DNA from: VFBF01 sp964530695
Lineage (GTDB): Bacteria > Pseudomonadota > Alphaproteobacteria > Caulobacterales > Aquidulcibacteraceae
DNA: 64,000 nt
Assembly: GCA_964530695.1 (NCBI GenBank)
Contig: CAZGYQ010000004.1
Span: 5,034 to 69,033, forward strand
Reading direction: 5' to 3'
In this document: one piece after another, positions 1 to 8,194 of the stretch
Numbering within the stretch: the first letter of the stretch is position 1
Layout of the letters: the number at the start of each line of letters is the position of its first letter
Notes under the pieces: model-generated
Database searches by the model: none
What the model was told of the DNA's origin: nothing
What the model saw: the letters and a program-made list of their open reading frames with translations, nothing else
Position numbers and translations under genes: made by a program

Positions 1-2
1 GC

Positions 3-185
3 AACGTCTGGAATCCGCAGGACTTCACGCCGCAACAGCGGGAACGATCGCTTGTCGCGACGTTTGGCGCCAATTTCCCGAGAGTTTTGCTGGCGGCGGT
101 CGGCTTCTACTCGGCGGCGGCGGCGAACGCTGGCGCCGCCGCGAGTTCGTGCCTAGGCGATCTCAGCGACACCCGGCGCTGCTGA
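3..185 (+). CDS. C-terminal fragment of an unrecognised protein (cut by window edge)
   Basis: An open frame runs in from the left edge and stops at TGA 183-185, giving at least 60 residues. It begins with aromatic and charged residues (NVWNPQDFTPQQ) and continues into an Ala-rich stretch with a Cys near the end. Third codon positions are mostly G or C, as in the true genes here, but other frames are also partly open. It converges on the pilin gene at 192. I recognise no family. It may be the tail of a real gene or a chance frame. Confidence 0.3.
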   Translation, partial: NVWNPQDFTPQQRERSLVATFGANFPRVLLAAVGFYSAAAANAGAAASSCLGDLSDTRRC

Positions 186-191
186 GGCGGC

Positions 192-359
192 TCACGGCGT
201 TGCGCCATTGAAACCGTCATTGACAGCCAGGAAGAAGGACTCGATTGTCAGTCCCATGCTGCCCAGGGCGCTGATGATCAGGGTCGCGACGAGCGACGCG
301 ATCATGGCGTATTCGATAGCGGTTCCACCCTCGCGGGCACGCAGGAAACGCTGGATCAT
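192..359 (-). CDS. Flp/Fap-type pilin subunit, 55 aa
   Basis: The 55-residue product starts MIQRFLRAREGGTAIEYAMI. It has the class III prepilin layout: a short basic leader, a Gly, then Glu and Tyr at positions +5/+6 of the predicted mature chain (GGTAIEYA), and a hydrophobic helix (MIASLVATLIISALGSMG). Flp pilins are cut by a prepilin peptidase (CpaA/TadV) in the inner membrane and polymerise into tight-adherence pili. The ATG overlaps the mutT stop as ATGA, so it is probably translated by coupling to mutT. No tad/cpa assembly genes are in the window, so this is an orphan pilin locus here. The family call is firm; actual use as a pilin is inferred. Confidence 0.85.
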   Translation of the reverse strand: MIQRFLRAREGGTAIEYAMIASLVATLIISALGSMGLTIESFFLAVNDGFNGATP

Positions 360-787
360 GAGAAGACCCCCTGGCGCTGGAGAAGCGCGACGAGTGGAAG
401 GTCCGCCGGCGGCATCTGATAGCCGGAAAGTTCAGCCGGGCTGACCCACGCGAGCGCCTGCGCCTCAACGGCGCGCGGCGTTCCCGCCCATTCCCGTACG
501 AGATACAGCGGCATGAGGAGGTGAAAATCGGCATAGGCATGCGATGCAAACGTAAACGGCGCCATCGCTTCCCTCTCGACCTGCACGCCCAGTTCCTCCT
601 TGAGTTCGCGCGCGAGCGCGGCCTCCGGCCCCTCGCCCGGCTCGACCTTGCCGCCAGGAAATTCCCAGAGACCGCCGAGCGTCTTGTCAGCCGGCCGCTG
701 CGCAATGAGCACGCGACCCCGCCCATCCAGGAGCGCGGCCGCAACCACCAGCAGGAGCCTGCGCGAAGAGTTATCGACGATCGGCAT
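356..787 (-). CDS. mutT: Nudix hydrolase, MutT-type 8-oxo-dGTP diphosphatase
   Basis: The 143-aa product carries a complete Nudix box, G-x5-E-x7-R-E-x2-E-E-x-G, at about residues 46-67 (from GKVEPGE to REL-K-EELG). The surrounding pattern (ALLDGRGRVLIAQRP, GLWEFPGGKVE) is typical of MutT enzymes, which hydrolyse oxidised dGTP to prevent A-to-C transversions. Length fits the family (about 130-140 aa). It lies 57 bp downstream of argJ on the same strand and overlaps the pilin start by ATGA, so it probably belongs to the operon PPIase-argJ-mutT-flp. The initiator has no strong ribosome binding site. Confidence 0.92.
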   Translation of the reverse strand: MPIVDNSSRRLLLVVAAALLDGRGRVLIAQRPADKTLGGLWEFPGGKVEPGEGPEAALARELKEELGVQVEREAMAPFTFASHAYADFHLLMPLYLVREWAGTPRAVEAQALAWVSPAELSGYQMPPADLPLVALLQRQGVFS

Positions 788-844
788 TAAGGTCTGGTTC
801 GCCGGAATGGTTCACGACGATTAACGCTGGGGCGCCGGCGCGCC

Positions 845-2101
845 TCAACTGCGGTAATCACCGTTGATCTCGATGTAGCGCTTGGTGAGATCGCAGGTGT
901 GCATCACCGCTTCGCCCTCGCCGACGCCGACATCGACTGTGATCTCGAGTTCGCTTCGCTTCATGTAGGCGCTCATGGCGCCCTCGTCGTAGGTCTTGGA
1001 CACTGCGCCGTTCTTGGCCGCCCAGTGCGGTCCGAACTTCACGGAGATCTTTTCGCGCGCGACCGGTTGGTCGGCGCGCCCGATCGCCATGACGATGCGT
1101 CCCCAGTTGGCGTCCTCGCCGGCGATGGCGGTCTTCACCAGCGGACTTTCGCTGATCGTGCGGGCGATGACCTTCGCAGAGGCGTCGGACTTTGCGCCCT
1201 TCACCTTCACCGCGACGAGTTTCGTTGCGCCCTCGCCATCACGCACAATCTGGATCGCGAGGTCGACAAGCACTTTCTTCAGCGCCTTGCGGAAATCGGC
1301 GAGACGCGGATCGGCGACGGATTTCACCGGCGCATGCTTCGCCGCGGCCGTGGCGAACAGGAGCACGCAGTCGTTCGTGGAGCGGTCGCCATCCACGGTG
1401 ATCGCGTTGAAACTGGCGTCGGTCTCTTCCTTGAGCACCGCCTTGAGCGTTGACGCGCTTATCGCTGCATCGGTGAACACGAAAGCGAGCATGGTCGCCA
1501 TATCCGGCGCGATCATGCCGGAGCCCTTGGCGATTCCGCTGATCGATACCTTGACCCCGTCGATCTTCGCCGTGGCGCCCGAGCCCTTCGGGAAGGTGTC
1601 GGTCGTCATGATCGCGCGCGCCGCGGCGGGCCAGTCGACCTTTGTCGGCGACATGTCCGGCAGCGCCGCTGACACCTTCGCGGCATCGAGAACGACGCCG
1701 ATCACGCCCGTCGACGCGAGCACGATCGAATCGCCGCTTGCGCCGATCAGTGCGCCCGCGGCCTGCGCCGTTCGCTTCGCCGCGGCGTCGCCCGCAGCGC
1801 CGGTGAAGCTGTTTGCGCAGCCCGCGTTGACGAGAAGTCCGCGCACGGCGCCCGTTCCCTTCAGCACCTGCTTGCACCAGTCCGTGGGCGCCGAACCTAC
1901 GGCGTTGGTCGTGAACACGCCGGCAGCCCGGGTTGCTGGTGGGAAAGCAAAGAGCGCGAGGTCAGGACGCGCGTGTTTGTAGAGTCCCGCGCGACCGATG
2001 GCGGAAGTGACCCCGGCGATAGCTGGAAGCTCGGGAAACTCGGCCGGGGCGAGCGGTGAGACGGGCGTCGCCTTTGTGGCGGCAGGTTTCGTTGAGCTCA
2101 T
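845..2101 (-). CDS. argJ: bifunctional glutamate N-acetyltransferase / amino-acid acetyltransferase
   Basis: The 418-aa ArgJ transfers acetyl from N-acetylornithine to glutamate in the cyclic arginine pathway, and may also acetylate glutamate from acetyl-CoA. The self-cleavage site is visible at about residues 201-206 (MATMLAF): cutting between Ala202 and Thr203 frees Thr203 as nucleophile and splits the protein into alpha and beta chains. The upstream KGSGMIAPD segment and the C-terminal CDLTKRYIEINGDYR are also family signatures. The start overlaps the stop of the upstream peptidyl-prolyl isomerase by ATGA. No arginine-responsive element was seen. Confidence 0.97.
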   Translation of the reverse strand: MSSTKPAATKATPVSPLAPAEFPELPAIAGVTSAIGRAGLYKHARPDLALFAFPPATRAAGVFTTNAVGSAPTDWCKQVLKGTGAVRGLLVNAGCANSFTGAAGDAAAKRTAQAAGALIGASGDSIVLASTGVIGVVLDAAKVSAALPDMSPTKVDWPAAARAIMTTDTFPKGSGATAKIDGVKVSISGIAKGSGMIAPDMATMLAFVFTDAAISASTLKAVLKEETDASFNAITVDGDRSTNDCVLLFATAAAKHAPVKSVADPRLADFRKALKKVLVDLAIQIVRDGEGATKLVAVKVKGAKSDASAKVIARTISESPLVKTAIAGEDANWGRIVMAIGRADQPVAREKISVKFGPHWAAKNGAVSKTYDEGAMSAYMKRSELEITVDVGVGEGEAVMHTCDLTKRYIEINGDYRS

Positions 2102-3321
2102 GTTTCACGCTCGCCGGGTCCCAACGGGGGCGGCGGGCCGGTCAGGGGCGCGTCCTGTGGCGCAGGAACATCAGACTCGGGCGCCACGACTCGCGGCCGC
2201 GGTGGCGCCTTGGGTAGTCCGGCGACACCGGTCTTGGGCGCCCCGGCCTTCGGCGCCGCGCTCGCCGGGGGCATGGCGGTCGGGGGCGTGGCGGTCGGGG
2301 GCGGCGCAGCATTCGGCGGCGCCTCCTGTCCGGCCGCCGACGCAACGCCGCCGGGCCCCATGGGCGCTTGCCCCTCTCGCCGCCGGGATTCGGGGCGAGC
2401 GGAGGCCGAGGGCGCCGAGCCGCCCTGGCCGGCGGCGACACGGCCCTCCTCCATGAAGCGCTCGATGCGGGACTGCGACTTGAGCTTCTCGACAATGCGC
2501 CGGGTCTCCTCGAACATCAGCCACTGCTCGATCCGCGGCCGCAGGCTCTCGATGCTGGGCGGTGCTTCTTCGCGACGCTCCTCGATCTTGATGATGTGCC
2601 ACCCCTGAGAGGTCTGGATGGGGCCGGCGGTCTGTCCGACCGGCGTGGCGCCCGCCGCCTCGCGCAAGCCGTCCGGCAACGATTCCGGGAGCTGGAAACC
2701 CATGTCGCCACCCTCCGTGGCGGTCGAACGGTCCAGCGAGAGTTCATATGCGAGCGCTTCGAACGCTTCGCCCGCGTCGAGCCTTCTTTTCGCCGCCGCA
2801 GCAGCTTCTTTGCCGCCCAGAACGATCTGCCGGACATGCACCTCACGGCCGTTGCGCAGGAGACGCACCTGTTCCCGATACATTCTCTCGACCGCGGATT
2901 CGTCCAGCGCGGTATCGCGAATTTGGTCGTTCAGCGCGCCAGCGAGGATCAGTTCGCGCGCGCGCTCAAGCCTGTGCCTGACGTCGGCGTTGCGGTCGAT
3001 CTGGCGCTTTTCAGCCTCCATCGCGAAGAGGCGGGTCTCGATCAGGTCTTCCAGGACCTGGAAAAATTCGTCCGCCCCGGTGTCGAACTCCTCGCCTTCA
3101 CGTATGATGCCCCGAACTGTGGCTTCCGCCTCGACATCGCTGATGTAGATCGGTTTGCCGTTGACCGTGGCGGCCACGATCGGATCGGCCATCGACCCGC
3201 CATCTCCCGGGCGGGCCGTACGCGTCCGATCACCGCAGGCGGACAGGCCGGCGACGGCGACAAATCCGACGACGGCGAGACAGATGGCCAGTGGCCGCCA
3301 ATACCGCAAGGTGAGGCCCAT
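2098..3321 (-). CDS. parvulin-type peptidyl-prolyl isomerase, lipoprotein
   Basis: The 407-aa protein begins with a lipoprotein signal: hydrophobic stretch LAICLAVVGFVAVAG, then lipobox LSAC with Cys29. A SurA-N-like helical region covers about residues 45-145, and the parvulin domain follows at about 150-250 (EVHVRQIVL, GGDMGFQLPESLPDGL, TSQGWHIIKIEER). The last 100 or so residues are a Pro/Ala-rich low-complexity tail. It probably helps fold outer-membrane or periplasmic proteins while anchored to a membrane. It is the first gene of the minus-strand operon with argJ and is divergent from secA, a neighbourhood in keeping with a secretion role. The tail length is unusual, and substrates cannot be told from sequence. 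Confidence 0.88.
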   Translation of the reverse strand: MGLTLRYWRPLAICLAVVGFVAVAGLSACGDRTRTARPGDGGSMADPIVAATVNGKPIYISDVEAEATVRGIIREGEEFDTGADEFFQVLEDLIETRLFAMEAEKRQIDRNADVRHRLERARELILAGALNDQIRDTALDESAVERMYREQVRLLRNGREVHVRQIVLGGKEAAAAAKRRLDAGEAFEALAYELSLDRSTATEGGDMGFQLPESLPDGLREAAGATPVGQTAGPIQTSQGWHIIKIEERREEAPPSIESLRPRIEQWLMFEETRRIVEKLKSQSRIERFMEEGRVAAGQGGSAPSASARPESRRREGQAPMGPGGVASAAGQEAPPNAAPPPTATPPTAMPPASAAPKAGAPKTGVAGLPKAPPRPRVVAPESDVPAPQDAPLTGPPPPLGPGERET

Positions 3322-3521
3322 TCGTCTCGCTCTCGACTGTGGATCCAGTTACGTTCGCGACATGGCGATGCAGCCGCGCCGGGCGTCTCATTGACACCGC
3401 GTAATCGCGTCCTTAAGTCTCGCCGAAGCGCGAGTCGAGCCTCTTTTCGCACGCGCGCCTGTCGGGGTGCGCCGTCACTTTCCGATCTTTTTCGGGACGC
3501 TCCACGGGTAAAATTCGCATC
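3322..3521. promoter_or_regulatory. divergent promoter region between PPIase-argJ operon and secA
   Basis: These 200 bp separate two outward-facing starts, so both promoters must lie here or just inside the genes. I found no clear CtrA box, inverted repeat or SecM-like leader. The stretch just before secA (AT-rich ...TAAAATTCGCATC) lacks a strong Shine-Dalgarno sequence. Confidence 0.5.
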
Positions 3522-6212
3522 ATGCTGAAACTTGCAAAGCAACTGTTCGGGTCCGTTAACGACCGCAAGGTCCGGGCGCTCAAGGGACAGGTCGCGCGCA
3601 TCAATGCGCTCGAAGCGAATTATGAGGCGCTGTCCGACGAGGCGCTGCGCAACAAGACGGCGGAGTATCGCCAGAAGCTCGCCCGCGGCGCCAAGCTCGA
3701 CGACCTGCTGCCGGAAGCATTCGCCACCGTGCGCGAAGCGGCCAAGCGCGTCCTCAACATGCGCCACTTCGACACCCAGCTGATGGGCGGCATGGCGTTG
3801 CACGAAGGACGCATCGCCGAGATGCGGACTGGCGAAGGCAAGACGCTCGTGGCCACCCTGCCGGTCTATCTCAACGCGCTTGAGGGCAAGGGCGTCCACG
3901 TCATCACCGTGAACGACTATCTGGCCAAGCGCGACTCCGAGTGGATGGCGCAGATCTACAAGTTCCTGGGGCTCGGCGTCGGCACCATCGTGCACGGACT
4001 CTACGACAACGAGCGACGCCAGGCATACGCGGCGGATATCACCTACGGCACGAACAACGAGTTCGGCTTCGACTATCTGCGCGACAACATGAAATACTCG
4101 CTGGCCGAAATGGTCCAGCGCGGACACCGCTACGCGATCGTCGACGAAGTGGACTCCATCCTCATCGACGAAGCGCGCACGCCACTGATCATTTCCGGGC
4201 CGACGGACGACCGTTCGGAATTCTACCGCACCGTCGACAGCCTCATCCCCCTGCTCGACGCAGAAGATTTCGAACTCGACGAAAAGCAACGCTCCTGCGT
4301 CTACACGGAGCGCGGATCGGAGCACCTTGAGGAACTGCTGCGCGAGCGCGGACTCCTTGAAGGCGCGCTCTACGCCCCCGAGAACGTTTCGATTGTCCAC
4401 CACGGCAACCAGGCGCTGCGGGCGCACAAGCTGTTCTTCCGGGACAAGGACTACATCGTGAAGGATGAGGAAGTCGTCCTCGTCGATGAATTCACCGGCC
4501 GCATGATGCCGGGTCGACGCCTTTCTGAGGGCCTGCACCAGGCCATCGAGGCGAAAGAACAGGTCGACGTCCAGCCGGAAAACCAGACACTCGCATCGAT
4601 CACGTTCCAGAACTATTTTCGCCTCTACGACAAGCTCGCCGGCATGACCGGCACTGCGTCCACGGAAGCCAACGAGTTCGCGGAAATCTACAAGCTCGAC
4701 GTCTTCGAAATCCCGACCAACCGCCCGGTCCAGCGCATCGACATAGACGACGAAGTCTACCGGACGGCCGGTGAAAAATACAAAGCGATTATCGCGGACA
4801 TCGAGGAAACGCACCGGCGCGGCCAGCCTGTGCTCGTCGGCACTGTCTCGATCGAGAAGTCCGAAACGCTCTCCGCCCTGCTCAAGAAAAAGGGCGTGCC
4901 GCACCAGGTGCTGAACGCGCGTTTCCACGAACAGGAAGCGCAGATCGTTGCGCAAGCCGGCGTGCCCGGCGCGGTGACCATCGCCACCAACATGGCCGGT
5001 CGCGGCACCGACATCCAGCTCGGCGGCAACCTCGACATGCGCGTGAAGGCCGCGCTGACAGGCGGTGAAACGCCTGAGCAGGTCGAGGGGCTGCGCCGGC
5101 AGATCGCGCAGGACGTGGAGGCCAAGAAGCGCGTCGCGCTGGCGGCGGGCGGCCTCTACGTGCTCGGCACCGAACGCCACGAAAGCCGGCGGATCGACAA
5201 CCAGCTGCGCGGCCGGACGGGCCGTCAAGGCGACCCCGGCAAGTCGAAGTTCTACATCTGTCTTGAGGACGATCTGCTGCGCATCTTCGCCGCCGAGCGA
5301 CTCGATGCGATCATGCGCGGCCTGGGCATCCGGGAAGACGAAGCGATCGTCCACCCGTGGATGAACAAGGCGCTCGAAACCTCGCAGCGCCGGGTCGAGC
5401 AACGCAACTTCGAGATCCGCAAGAACCTTCTCAAGTTCGACGACGTCATCAACGACCAGCGCAAGGTGATCTTCGAGCAGCGCATCGATTTCATGCGTAC
5501 CGCCGACGTCGCCCCCATCATCCGCGACATGCGCCACTCGGCGGCGGAGATGATGGTCAACCGCTGCATGCCGGAGAAGGCCTACGCGGAGCAATGGGCG
5601 ACGCTGGACCTTGAGGCCATGGTCGAGGACACGTTCGGTCTCCAGCTGCCCATCGCCGATTGGGCCAAGGAAGAAGGCATCGCCAACGACGAGGTGCGCG
5701 AACGCCTGACCAAGGCCGTCGACCGCAGCTACGCCGGCAAGGCCGCGACCCTCGGCGCCGAGCGCATGCGCTGGATCGAAAAGCAGGTCCTGCTGCAGAT
5801 CGTCGACATGCGCTGGCGCGAACACCTTTCGCACCTCGACCACCTGCGCTCGGTCATCCACCTGCGGGGCTACGGCCAGCGCGATCCGCTGAACGAGTTC
5901 AAGACCGAGGCCTTCACGCTGTTCGAGCGCATGCTGTTCGACCTGCGCACACAGGTGACAAAGTCGCTGATGCGCCTGCAGATCGACGGCCAGGTCGAAG
6001 AGGTGCAGCCGCCGCAGGCCATCATGGAGACCCACATCGATCCGCTGACGGGCGTGAACGAGATGGAAGAGAGCTACGCGCCGCCTGCCATCGGCTTCAA
6101 TCGCAACGATCCGCGCACGTGGGGCAAGATCTCGCGCAACGCGCTGTGCCCGTGCGGTTCGGGCAAAAAGTACAAGCACTGCCACGGGGATGTCGCCGCC
6201 GCGAGCGCGTAA
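3522..6212 (+). CDS. secA: preprotein translocase motor subunit SecA
   Basis: The 896-aa SecA is the ATPase that drives proteins through SecYEG. Visible motifs are Walker A MRTGEGKT (about residues 100-107), the substrate-binding and DEAD-box region with DEVDSILIDEA (about 208-218), the motor-2 motif NMAGRGTDIQLGG (about 490), and a C-terminal zinc finger CPCGSGKKYKHCHG that binds SecB and phospholipids. Length is standard. It is transcribed alone, 99 bp before an unrelated acyl-CoA synthetase. A weak hairpin lies just after the stop (about 6219-6243), without a T run. Confidence 0.99.
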   Translation: MLKLAKQLFGSVNDRKVRALKGQVARINALEANYEALSDEALRNKTAEYRQKLARGAKLDDLLPEAFATVREAAKRVLNMRHFDTQLMGGMALHEGRIAEMRTGEGKTLVATLPVYLNALEGKGVHVITVNDYLAKRDSEWMAQIYKFLGLGVGTIVHGLYDNERRQAYAADITYGTNNEFGFDYLRDNMKYSLAEMVQRGHRYAIVDEVDSILIDEARTPLIISGPTDDRSEFYRTVDSLIPLLDAEDFELDEKQRSCVYTERGSEHLEELLRERGLLEGALYAPENVSIVHHGNQALRAHKLFFRDKDYIVKDEEVVLVDEFTGRMMPGRRLSEGLHQAIEAKEQVDVQPENQTLASITFQNYFRLYDKLAGMTGTASTEANEFAEIYKLDVFEIPTNRPVQRIDIDDEVYRTAGEKYKAIIADIEETHRRGQPVLVGTVSIEKSETLSALLKKKGVPHQVLNARFHEQEAQIVAQAGVPGAVTIATNMAGRGTDIQLGGNLDMRVKAALTGGETPEQVEGLRRQIAQDVEAKKRVALAAGGLYVLGTERHESRRIDNQLRGRTGRQGDPGKSKFYICLEDDLLRIFAAERLDAIMRGLGIREDEAIVHPWMNKALETSQRRVEQRNFEIRKNLLKFDDVINDQRKVIFEQRIDFMRTADVAPIIRDMRHSAAEMMVNRCMPEKAYAEQWATLDLEAMVEDTFGLQLPIADWAKEEGIANDEVRERLTKAVDRSYAGKAATLGAERMRWIEKQVLLQIVDMRWREHLSHLDHLRSVIHLRGYGQRDPLNEFKTEAFTLFERMLFDLRTQVTKSLMRLQIDGQVEEVQPPQAIMETHIDPLTGVNEMEESYAPPAIGFNRNDPRTWGKISRNALCPCGSGKKYKHCHGDVAAASA

Positions 6213-6311
6213 GCCCAATGGCGGCGGATCAGCGCCTCCGCCACCGCGACGCCGCGCCCATGATCCGGTACAGATTGTCCTATCGCGACTCGACCGGCAT
6301 AGTGGGTCGCG

Positions 6312-8105
6312 ATGAATTTCCTTGAACGCCTCTACAGCGACATCTCGCTCCTCGTGGCGCTGCGCCGCGCGTTGAAGTCCTACGACCCGATCGAGACCGA
6401 TCCCACGCTCAGCATCGGCAAGGACATCGAGCGGGTCGTCGATCTCTACCCAGACAACATCGCGATCCGCTTCGAAGGCGCCGACATGACCTACCGCGCG
6501 TTCGATGCGCGGGCCAACGCCTACGCGCACTGGGCGCTGGCGCAGGGACTGAAGAAGGGCGATGCGGTCGCGCTCTTCATGTCCAACCAGCCGGACTTCG
6601 TCTGCTGCTGGATGGGTCTGGCGAAGATCGGCGTCGTCGTCGGCCTCATCAACACCAACCTCACGGGCGGGCCGCTCGCCCACACGATCAACCTCTCGCA
6701 AGCCGCCCACGTCATCGTCTCCGCGGACCTGATGGCGCCGTTCGCCGCCGTAGCGGAAAGTCTCAAGCTGACGCCGAAGGCATGGGCCCTCGAAGGCGCG
6801 CCCGGCGCGGAATATCTCGGCGCCGCGCTGGCGACGATGAGCGCCGAGCGACCGGACAAGGCGTTGCGCGAGGCGATCACGCAGGATGACCTCGCGCTTT
6901 ACGTCTACACCTCCGGCACGACGGGCGCGCCCAAGGCGGCGAAGATGCTCCACCGCCGCGTGCTCGGCATGATGCGCGCCTTCATCGGCGCCGGCGACGG
7001 CGGACCGACGGACCGCGTCTATCTCACGCTGCCGCTCTATCACGGCACGGGCGGGTTGTGCGGCGTGGGCTTTGCGCTGATCGCCGGCGGCACGCTGATC
7101 ATCCGGCGGAAGTTCTCCGCATCGCATTTCTGGAAGGACATCGCCGAGGAGGAGGCCACGGTCTTCTTCTACATCGGCGAGTTGTGCCGCTATCTTGTGA
7201 ACACGCCCTCTTCGCCGTTCGACACGGCCCACAAGATCCGCCTCGGCGTCGGCAACGGCCTGCGCCAGGAGGTGTGGGAGAAATTTCAGCCGCGCTTCGC
7301 GATCCCGCAGATCATGGAATTCTACGGCTCGACCGAAGGAAACGTCAGCCTTTTCAACACCGACGGGAAGATGGGCGCCATCGGGCGCATCCCCATGTGG
7401 CTGGCGCCGCGCCTGAACGTGCGCATCGTCAGGTTCGATGTGGAAACCGAACAGCCCGTCCGCAACGCCAAGGGCCTGTGCATCCGCGCCGGGCGCGACG
7501 AGGTGGGTGAAGCGCTTGGTCAGATCAAGACCAAGGAGGCGCGGTTCCGCTTCGAAGGCTACAGCGGCGATCCGAAGCAGACCGAAAAGAAGATCCTCCG
7601 CGACGTGTTCAAGAAGGGCGACGCCTGGTTCCGCACGGGCGACCTGATGAAGCGCGACAGGGACGGCTACTTCTATTTCATCGACCGCATCGGCGACACC
7701 TTCCGCTGGAAGGCGGAGAATGTTTCGACGAACGAGGTCGGCGACGTGCTGGCGCAGTTCAACGGCGTTGTGGAAGCGAATGTCTACGGCGTGAAGGTCG
7801 CCGATCTCGATGGCCGCGCGGGGATGGCCGCCCTCACGCTCGAGCCGGACGTCGATCTCGCGGCTCTGCATGCCTATGCGACGGCCGAACTCCCCGCCTA
7901 TGCGCGCCCCCTCTTCCTGCGCATACAGCCGCGGATCGAGACGACCGGCACATTCAAATACCGAAAGGTCGATTTGGTGACCGAAGGCTTCGACCCGACG
8001 AAGACACCCGATCCGATCTGGTTTGATCACCCCGTCGAGCGCGCCTATGTCCCCATGACGCGTGAACTCCACGCCGACATCCAGGCAGGCAAGTTCAGGC
8101 TCTGA
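6312..8105 (+). CDS. long-chain/very-long-chain acyl-CoA synthetase, FATP-like
   Basis: The 597-aa AMP-forming synthetase has the ATP-binding motif YTSGTTGAPK at about residues 197-206, the EFYGSTEGNVSLFN acyl-adenylate segment near 335-350 and the TGDLMKRDRDGYFYFIDRIGD hinge region near 440. The N-terminal arrangement (FVCCWMGLAKIGVVVGLINTNLTGGPL) and the FYGSTEG motif match the fatty acid transport protein/ACSVL branch rather than classical FadD. It probably activates long-chain fatty acids at the inner membrane. It precedes a second, unrelated acyl-CoA synthetase by 89 bp on the same strand. Substrate length cannot be read from sequence. Confidence 0.9.
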   Translation: MNFLERLYSDISLLVALRRALKSYDPIETDPTLSIGKDIERVVDLYPDNIAIRFEGADMTYRAFDARANAYAHWALAQGLKKGDAVALFMSNQPDFVCCWMGLAKIGVVVGLINTNLTGGPLAHTINLSQAAHVIVSADLMAPFAAVAESLKLTPKAWALEGAPGAEYLGAALATMSAERPDKALREAITQDDLALYVYTSGTTGAPKAAKMLHRRVLGMMRAFIGAGDGGPTDRVYLTLPLYHGTGGLCGVGFALIAGGTLIIRRKFSASHFWKDIAEEEATVFFYIGELCRYLVNTPSSPFDTAHKIRLGVGNGLRQEVWEKFQPRFAIPQIMEFYGSTEGNVSLFNTDGKMGAIGRIPMWLAPRLNVRIVRFDVETEQPVRNAKGLCIRAGRDEVGEALGQIKTKEARFRFEGYSGDPKQTEKKILRDVFKKGDAWFRTGDLMKRDRDGYFYFIDRIGDTFRWKAENVSTNEVGDVLAQFNGVVEANVYGVKVADLDGRAGMAALTLEPDVDLAALHAYATAELPAYARPLFLRIQPRIETTGTFKYRKVDLVTEGFDPTKTPDPIWFDHPVERAYVPMTRELHADIQAGKFRL

Positions 8106-8194
8106 CCGTCGCTTACCTGGGCGCGACAAATCCCTTGCAACTGATATATCCCCCGATGGAGAGCCCCTGAACAACAAGGGCCGGGGAGAACGCC

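Noticed and set aside
6213..6311. Hairpin after secA as a terminator
   Set aside because: The stem near 6219-6243 is imperfect with no T run; too weak to list as a terminator.
3042..8177. 1711-aa open frame on the minus strand over secA and the FATP-like gene
   Set aside because: It is antisense to two certain genes, has the Arg/His/Asp/Leu-rich composition of a GC-rich shadow frame, and shows no motif.
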